Under the pieces are notes generated by a model. The model had not been told where the DNA came from, did not search any database, and was given only the letters and a program-made list of their open reading frames with translations. Positions 53,401 to 62,400 of a DNA stretch of 64,000 nucleotides are shown here, in pieces. Position 1 is the first letter of the stretch. Each line of letters opens with the position of its first letter. Source of the DNA: Colias croceus (taxonomy: Eukaryota > Arthropoda > Insecta > Lepidoptera > Pieridae); contig NC_059541.1 of NCBI RefSeq assembly GCF_905220415.1, positions 11,482,501 to 11,546,500 of the forward strand, in the 5' to 3' direction. A program made the translations under genes and the position numbers.

Positions 53401-56400
53401 TAATGAATAAACGCAAAATAAATTCAGTGTAACTTTGAGTTCTGTTCATATATTAGAAGTAAGTATATAATAGTGAAAAAGTATGTTTAAATGCAGGCTC
53501 TACATTAATTTTTCTATCATTTCCCTGTTTAACATTTCATATAAAAACACGTATCTACGTGATGTCCACACCGCATAGCTTACTATAATGTAACAGGAAT
53601 ATAATATTCACGCTCAAAATAAGCTGTCGTTCATTGAATTCTGATGAAACAAATATTTGATTTGCGTTTTAGTTATTATAATTCTATTATTTTCGGTTCG
53701 TGCAAACGAATTTAATTATGCACTCAGTCAAATCAATCGGAAAATGTAAATTCTAAATTAAATTTTACACGTAATTTTGTTTTAATAATGTGAATGTATG
53801 TGTCACATTTATCTATGTATTTTCCGTAATATCTTTTCGTATGATCTATTAATTTATTTTCACCTGCATTCCACTGCACCTGTCGCGATAAAACAAAAAA
53901 AATATATATAAGTAAGTTGAAAAACATGTAAACACTTCGAACTGCTTAGGAAAATAACATAATTTAGGGATATCAATAATTTTGATGTTGGTAGAGTGAC
54001 TAAATTATTGTGTCTTACAATTTTAAATGCATATTATTTGACTAAGTTATAGACAACACGTAGGTAACTAAAAAAATTGATTCCCCTCATATCACCCGAG
54101 GTAGCCAAACTGATATTAACTATAATATAATCAATACTCATAAAATATGTAAGCGACAAAACTTTTAACAGACATAATAACATAACATCGAAGTGTGACG
54201 TCATTGGACGGTGTTATTAACCTTAAAATGATTTCATGATGGTAACAAACACGTTAAATGTTCATATAAAGCTCAAGCATATTGTAAACTTAATACAGAA
54301 AAAAAGTGTATATTTTATTTGTCTATGATAGAGGTTAAGCCTACAATAGACTAGACATGTCCACAATACGCCCTGAAAAACTGATCTGACTGATTAAATT
54401 GACCAGTGCAGATTCATTATTAATTAACAATACAGACTTAACAATGCCTCTCCGCCTATAAAACTTCTTCCATGGACAAATCTAATTCCCCCCAAAACAA
54501 ACATTTACATTAAGAAGTTTTAATACTAGGTACGCCGTACGTATCATTATAACCTACATTTACAATACATTCTAAATATGTTACAGTACTACAATTAATC
54601 TACAAAGTATACTTAGGTATATGGTTAGCCATAAACAAATCTAATACTATACCTAGCACATAATATATAACCTAACCACAGACATATATCTAATACCTAA
54701 CACGTATAAATATAATCTATGACCGGCTGAAGTTTCATCGAGGACAGTGGACACCGCTGGCTGATTGCTTTTTAATAGCTTCGTGCCAGATATCGTTGAA
54801 CACCAATCAGCGCTCTTTTATCTTTTCTCACACTTTGATGACTTGTCTGGCTTGTGTTGATTTTATTAGTGTGTCGTGTGAGTTTGTCATGGTATTTGTA
54901 CAGAGTTTGTATACTGGTTGTATCTGTTTACTGTGGTGATGTTTAGGATTATTCAGTCGCGTTCTTTGGGCGGAGAAGTTGGGCATTCAACGCAATACAG
55001 TATTAATATAACAATGGTAAATTCATAAACATAATATAAGATGAAGCCTAATATGTATGGGCTCATCATTTTTATTATAGGAAATATGTATCACCCGAAT
55101 ACAATTTTTCAGCTTCTTCTCTTTATATTATGTGAATAGTTAATTTGGGTTAAACGTCGTAAAAACATAAAATATTTTGTCATATTGAATGTCGTATGAT
55201 TTGCATATAACTACGATAATGCTATTCCGAAAACAGAAGCGATTTCCCACAAAATAATGATCCAATTTAATATTTCCGCGGAAGTCGCGTGATCCTCGTT
55301 CCTAAACTGTCAGTATTGCTATTAATATTGTAAAAAAATAACGTGTCGCTGTCGTGTCGTGCCGTCTGCGCTTAGTTGCATGTCGGATTGTCGTGTGGTA
55401 TAAATAATACATGGTATTCGAATGACATGTGCCAATCATGTTATCTTTACACGTATAAATTGCTTTTAATCGTTTGCTCGAATGGCCTTTTCGTGTTTGT
55501 TAATAGATTTGAATAAAAAATTCGTGTTTTTTGAAAGATTTTTATTTTAATAGGGCAATTAGATGGGCAGGTCGATCCTGTTTTTGGTTTACCGATCGAT
55601 ATAATGTGACAAAAGAAAAGACGAGAATGTTATACACTTGAATGAATTTATATCGCTGTAAAATGTTGTTTGTTTATTTTTTTAATAACTAAGGTTTTCT
55701 AAATTGAAAGCTTTTTTTTCAGTAGGTAAATATTTCTTTCAAGTATGTTTAAAAATTTAGCCCTAGTTTTTATCACAATAATAATTATACCCTGAAACTT
55801 GACTTCATTTTTCACCTGATTGATTGTAAACGCGCAAAATAAAATATATCCATTACTATTATCACCAATTTACTTCCTAAATAATTATATTTACATTTCA
55901 AATAATTAAACCACCTTTATAATAAGTTTCAAGTAAAATATATAAAGCTTGAAACACCTTACACGTACGAGCCGGTAAAAAGTACACTTCTAAAGGAAGG
56001 CAAAATGAAACGCGTTCTCGGAGTTTTATAAAGAATTTTTCACGCACGGCGCGGTAAATTGCCGGGAAAAAGGTCTTAGTATGTAGTTTACTTACCCAGA
56101 ATAACGTTAGAAGTCTACGTAGGGCGCACGTTCATTTAGCATGTTTGAACGCTAGTGTTTTATGTGTGAGTTCGCTTGAATTAATATAACATTCAAAGGT
56201 GTCCGATTATAATTTTCTAATTAAAAATATAATTTAATTTAGACCATTAATATATTTTACATTATTAGATTATTTTCTGCCTCTTGTATATTAATTTTGT
56301 GTTTAAATAAGCAATTGGACATAGTGAAGCTTAAAAAACGATGTATGTTCCCCTATTTCTAAGTTCGTGTCATGACGATTTCACCTGCAAAAATAAATAA

Positions 56401-59400
56401 GTTTTTTCTTGTTACAGATTAAACTACGCACTCGCGGGTCTCCGGCCGTGGTGGTGGCACACATGCAACGTCGTTCTACACGCGGCGTGTTGCGCGCTCG
56501 TCGCCCGCGCGTGCGTCACCATCGCCCGGTTGCAACGCCCGTTTGCGGCGCTCGCTGCTCTGCTATTTGCTGTCCATCCTGTACATACTGAAGCGGTAAT
56601 GAGTAATGATTGTAGCACACTTATATTATGTCGTTCTACACGCGGAGTGTTGAGCGCTCGTCGCCCGCACATGCGTCACGATCGCGCGGTTGCAACGCCC
56701 GTTTGCAGAGCTCGCTGCATTTGCTGTACATACTGAAGCGGTAATTAAAAAATAATGTCTAATTAATAAATTGAATTATAATGTGCTAAGACATTATCTT
56801 ATAATTCGTGCAACATTTTTTTTAAAGACACAACATGCCTTGCCGAAAAAAAAGGGCCGTCCTTTTTTATTATTTAAGGCTTCGTTGCATTAATTGTATA
56901 ACTATAAAACTATTAAGTATAGTATAAAACTATTAAGTGTGTATCGACTGTAATTAATCGAATTTCTCACATAAATTTATTTTCAGGTCCCGTTATATTA
57001 TAAGTTAGGAATTTTATAATAAATGTTCATGTCAGTACAATATAATATATTGTCTGTGGCAGCTGTCATGCGAATGCTTATTTTTTTTAAATAACCGCGT
57101 GGGTTTAATTTGCGTATGTCAAAAAATATTGTAACCTTATTGTAACGTTCGCCTTGGCGGCAAATAATATGAATGTTATATTTTATTAAAATCTCGTTAC
57201 TCTTTTATTAAAATCTAAAAATTGTCTCTCCTTAATAATATATTGTTTTTATTTACAGCAGATTTTAATATTAATTCACTATGAATGTTATTGTGTAATT
57301 TAGAACGATGAGTACCTATGTAATTTTTGGTTTGTTTTTCTTGTTCTGAAGTTTATCAATTTTTTTTCTACAGGTAGCAGGAGTAGTAGGGCGAGCAGAT
57401 GTGTTGGCGTGTATATTTTTTCTGTCTTCATTATTGGTGTATCATAGGTAAGTTTATACATATGTGACTTTTTAGTTAGCGATAATTGATTTATGTAATT
57501 GAATCGTACTTTTATTATATTCTAAAAAGATCTCTTTAATTCTTTAAAAACTATATCTTGAACTAACTTCTTGTAATTTCTTATGTTTGTACTTTTACGC
57601 GAGTGTTGTACTTTATTTTTTACGAATTTTAAGTAATTTTAAGTAAGTCTTATCCGTGACCAAGCTTACTATAACAATGCACTTTTTCGAAACGTCTGGT
57701 AAATAATGAATAAACCGCGTTTAAAATACGTTCAAAAGACTTACTTAATTACTCGTTCCTTTGGTATGTGTAAACTATTTTACGAAACAATGTAACCATG
57801 TATCATTTCTAACGGAACTATGAAAGTGTTTTTCATTTAATATTTAATGCTCTGATCGGACTTTTAGCTCCACTTTCCGATAATAACCATAAATAATAGC
57901 CTGAACTCCATTTACAATTTGCCTATATTCCAACGTGATTGAATGAAATAATGGCGGTCTAATTTTAAAATCGTAGGCAAAAATAATGGCTCCAAATTGT
58001 TCGAATGCGGAAAAATTGTAAGGCGCCGTTTTATTTATATTTTTGTAGATTTTTTTTGCGATTTAAATGTATGGTAAATTGTTTTATGATCAAGTACAAC
58101 ACTTAATTATGGATTTATGGAACAAACAATTTTAAACTATGCTGTTAGGAATTTTCCTATAATTAGAGTTAATAGTTATCAAAAAAATAAACACTACAAA
58201 AATGAACCAAAAAATTGGTTGATATAATTTGATATAAGTAAAATTTTCAATTATCGATTTTCATATTATATTGATGAAAGGAAGTGTTCACCGAAATATA
58301 TCCATCGAGCATTTAATTTGCAGTATATTGGCACGTTTAATAGAGCAAACCAATAATAAATATGAATATTAAAATTTAAATTCAAATCGTAATACTTACG
58401 AGTTACGACATTAATTCATTGGTATTCGCATGCATTAAAACTTGGTGACAATTTTTAAATATTTTGATCTTAGTAAATTATTTATTTATATTTAAATGAA
58501 GACTGGGATGTATTTTTCTAAAGTCTTTAAGTTAAGGGGCGGAATATATTTTTAGTAAAAACAAGAAACCATTAAATAAAAAACAACAGTATTCTTAAGT
58601 TATATTTATGTTAGGTACAAAATATTAAGATGATAATAGATAATAATAGATTAATAAATTTAACTCGTAAATGCCTGTTACATACTTTCTATATTATGTT
58701 ATTTTGTTTATGAAGGCATTAATTATGTCCATTTTTTCTAGACCTACAAGTAATAAGAAGAGTGTATGGCTGAGTGTGGTTCTCGGAGGTCTCAGTATGC
58801 TGGCCAAGGAGACTGGCATTACTATCCTGGTTCTGAACCTAGCTATTGACTTCTACCGGTGTTGGCCTTTTGTTAAAAGGTTTGTAATTTCATCAATCGT
58901 TTGTTTAAATATGTTATGTTTTATGTTAATACTTTTTGACTGTGTTTAATATCAATGATGTTGGTTTGCTTATATTATACATAAAAACTACATGAATATT
59001 TTTAAGATACACAGAACTATGAATGCATCATAATTATCACCTCTCATCATTAGAAGGAAGTTTTTTGATATAGCACCGCTTTTAATGCTTCACTTTATTG
59101 TCGTTATATCTATTATTTAATAAATAGAATATAACTGCGAGTTATAATAATAAAAATAGTATTGTGTCGCAATTATACACATTTAAATTCCATTTTCAAC
59201 AAATTACATACCTACGTCAGGAAAAACCTGGGGCCATAGCTACTACCCTGAGGCACACCGTAGAAGAATTACCCCCGAATATGTTTAAAGAAAGTCTTAA
59301 CATGCTTAAGGTAGAGCTGTGAGATGAAAGGAAACCTATTTTAATATTTTAATGGAATATTATATAAATTACCTACACTCGTCGTTTCAAGAAAATTTAC

Positions 59401-62400
59401 ATTTCACATGAAAGGCTGGCTTATTAATTATTTAATAGAAATTCCGCCGCCTTTTGCTCAATTCCTTTAAGTTAATAAGATACAAGACGCTTCCCATGTC
59501 ATGTATATAATTATTGATATTTTATTAAGAAATAATTACTTCTTTGAAGGTATTCATTGAGATTTTCGCATAGCATTTATTTTAATACAATATTATCAGT
59601 TCCATGACACTTACACAGAAAACAGGATTTTGATGTCTGCTTATTGAGATAACATTCGCAGAATTCGCGGAAATTTCGCGGGGGATTCGCAGAATTTCCC
59701 GCGAAAACAAGGTAATATTTATTCTATGTTAAAAAAATAGAAGCAAGAACATTTATGTGCCTTCATGAAAAACATATTGTTTATATGAATTGTACTGTAA
59801 ATGATTGTTAAGATAATATTATTATATTCAAATTCTATTAGAAATTACAAATTGAAACTATTACTAGGTGTTTTTTCTTTAAAAAATAGATTTTTTTTAA
59901 ATACAAGTACCTATTCGTTCGCTGGCGATATTATAAACAAGGTATTAAGACGTATTTTCTTGTGTTTGATTTTACTCGAGTATTATGTCACATGTGAACA
60001 TTTTAATATGTTCGTGTAATACTTTATTGGACGGATAAATTTTAATCAAGGATTTAAAAATCTAAAACTGTTTAAGCAATTAGATTATGGTTTTTAACAT
60101 TCGATATACTTACTTTATATGCATACCTACGTATATACATTAATACATAATATACTGACCACTGTGACATTATCACCAAAGAAACAATTAGTCAGTTATA
60201 TTCAAACTTAAATTAAAGTAATAATTACCTATATTAACAAGTATATTTTAATTAACATAGCAATAAATACCAGTGTTTTTACACCTCACGATATATAAAT
60301 TAAACTCATACGATTCGGCACGTAATTATTTATCGAATTCTGGTGATTTACAGTTTTATGTGTATTTTGTGAGTAAATTTTGTACTGAAATAAAGGTCAT
60401 TATTGGTTGTTATTTACTATGAGATAATATTATGTGTTGTGAGATAATATTGTGTAGGTATATTATGTGGATGTTAATATGTAGATAATATTAACTAGTT
60501 GACGCCCGCGACGTTATCCGCTTTTATTTCTTTGGCTATTTCTCACATAAAACTAGACATGTAAAATTTTGTCATTTACGCGACTGTCTGACTAGATAGA
60601 CAGGCATAAATTATTTTTACCATTTGGAATATTTAAATGTGAGAAGGTCTAGCGGAATCGCAGTCGCAGGTTCAAATCCTGCCTTACATTAAAAGTTTCT
60701 AAAACATTCTAAATTTTTTTCATAATTATGTAATAATTCACGTTGTGATTTAGTACCTACGTATTTAATAAATAATAATGCAAATTTATAGTTATGTTTA
60801 AAATAGAAATTTGATTTATTTTCTCATTTGGATTGTAGTTTATTCTTAGTGTTTTGCTCCTGGAATTGAAATAATGAATAGCTCAAGTTGCCTATGAAGG
60901 ACGCCAACGTTGTTAGAAAATGCATTAAAATAGTTCTTATATTTTATTATTATACATCTCAAGAACTACTTCCCGTCTAAAAATAATAATTTAAGAATTT
61001 AAGATCGCGTCATGGGAATACCGTCACGTCATGGATTAGGGCGACGATTTTGGTATTTTTGAATCTCACCAAAGAAGTTTCACTTCTGACACGTGTGCGG
61101 CACACACGCTTTTTATGTTTGCACAAATATATTTACATGTCATACTAATCTTTACACAGGTCAATATGTACATTGAAGATCGAGAAGAAATGTGCAGGGC
61201 TGTCAATCAGGACAATCAAGATAGTGGTGTCTCTAGCCCTTTTGATAAGCGTTAGGTTGGCGCTTTTGCAAGGGACCTGGCCGGTTTTTTCTCCACAGGA
61301 CAACCCTGCTGCGTTTCATCCAAGCTTTTTTGTGAGGTAAGATTGTTGTATTGTTTTTGGCACTTAATATTTTAATAGATAAGTCGTATACGTTTACTTC
61401 GTTGCCTACCTATAAAGATTACTGAGAATTGATTTTAGAAATGTTTGCGAAATATCACTCTGCTGAGTAAAGAATACTGAAAATTATCAATTAGAAAATA
61501 TAGCATTGCTTTTCATTCAGAACTTTTCAGTAGTATTGGCGGGATAGAGTAACGTGAATCGTCACAGCTTGCATTTCGTATTAAACATAATTAAACTAGC
61601 AGTTCTAAATTGAAATTTTAACTATAGCCCCCAAAAACAAATGAATAATTAATATCATCATCATCATCATCATCATTCCAGCCTTTCAAGACGTCCACTG
61701 CAGGACATAGGCCTCCCCCAAAGATTTCCAAAACGACCGATCACCAGCGGCCTGAATCCAGCGGCTCCCCGCCACTTTGATCAGGTCGTCTGTCCACCTC
61801 GTTGAAGGCCGTCCCACACTGCGACGTCCTGTACTAATTAACTTAATAATTAATATACTTTAATGATAATCTTCCTTAACTGTTCTATATATGAAGTTTA
61901 TACCCTTCCGTCGCTGTAAAAATCACAATTACATCCCTTAATGACTAAATAATACATTTTCCATTGAAAACTTGCTTTACTTGGCACTAATTTAACCCCC
62001 ATTGTATCGTTGCCAACTCCTAACTCGGTCCAAATTTGTTTTCTATTGTAAGATCCTGGATAAAGTTTGCGTTACCGTCAATGAGTTTGAATGAAATTTC
62101 AAATTTATTTGAGCGATTCCATTATTTTGGGAAATACGTCTTTAATCCTATACAATTTAGATGTTGTGGAATAGCGTGGAAGTCGAGGCACATTGACTTC
62201 CATGGCAGTATTAATTTATTTTCCCTGGATTATGAATTAATTACTTTTATTGATGAAAAAAATAAATAAAATATACTATTTATTATCTATCTATGTATTG
62301 ATAATCTAAATATATCTTTCGTTGTATTGTTTAACCAGAGATTTAGAACATAATGCAGCGAATGTGGTCACAGACACACTGTAGGGACACACGTAATATG

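Larger units (their letters stand above)
11441..56417 (+). other. TMTC intron 1, about 45 kb
   Basis: It begins GTAAGT and ends TTGTTACAG. The flanking exons meet in the family block LSFRLNY with matching phase (two bases plus one), so no coding exon is missing between them. The content is mobile-element relics listed separately. Stretches where I see nothing recognisable include 11441-12980, 13950-15090, 15520-16960, 17830-18650, 18720-19490, 22300-23090, 23610-25370, 26230-28130, 30570-34300, 34490-36740, 39310-40830, 41060-45780, 46000-46990, 50350-51020 and 51900-56400. Somewhat GC-richer, non-repetitive patches occur near 31060-31135, 36190-36310, 42125-42320 and 44110-44270. Confidence 0.8.

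Noticed and set aside
56409..56736. Three overlapping Arg/Cys-rich frames on both strands
   Set aside because: Shadows of TMTC exon 2 and its partial duplicate. The plus frame that continues past 56595 is intron read-through.
60636..60690. tRNA gene
   Set aside because: Only the T arm folds; no complete cloverleaf.
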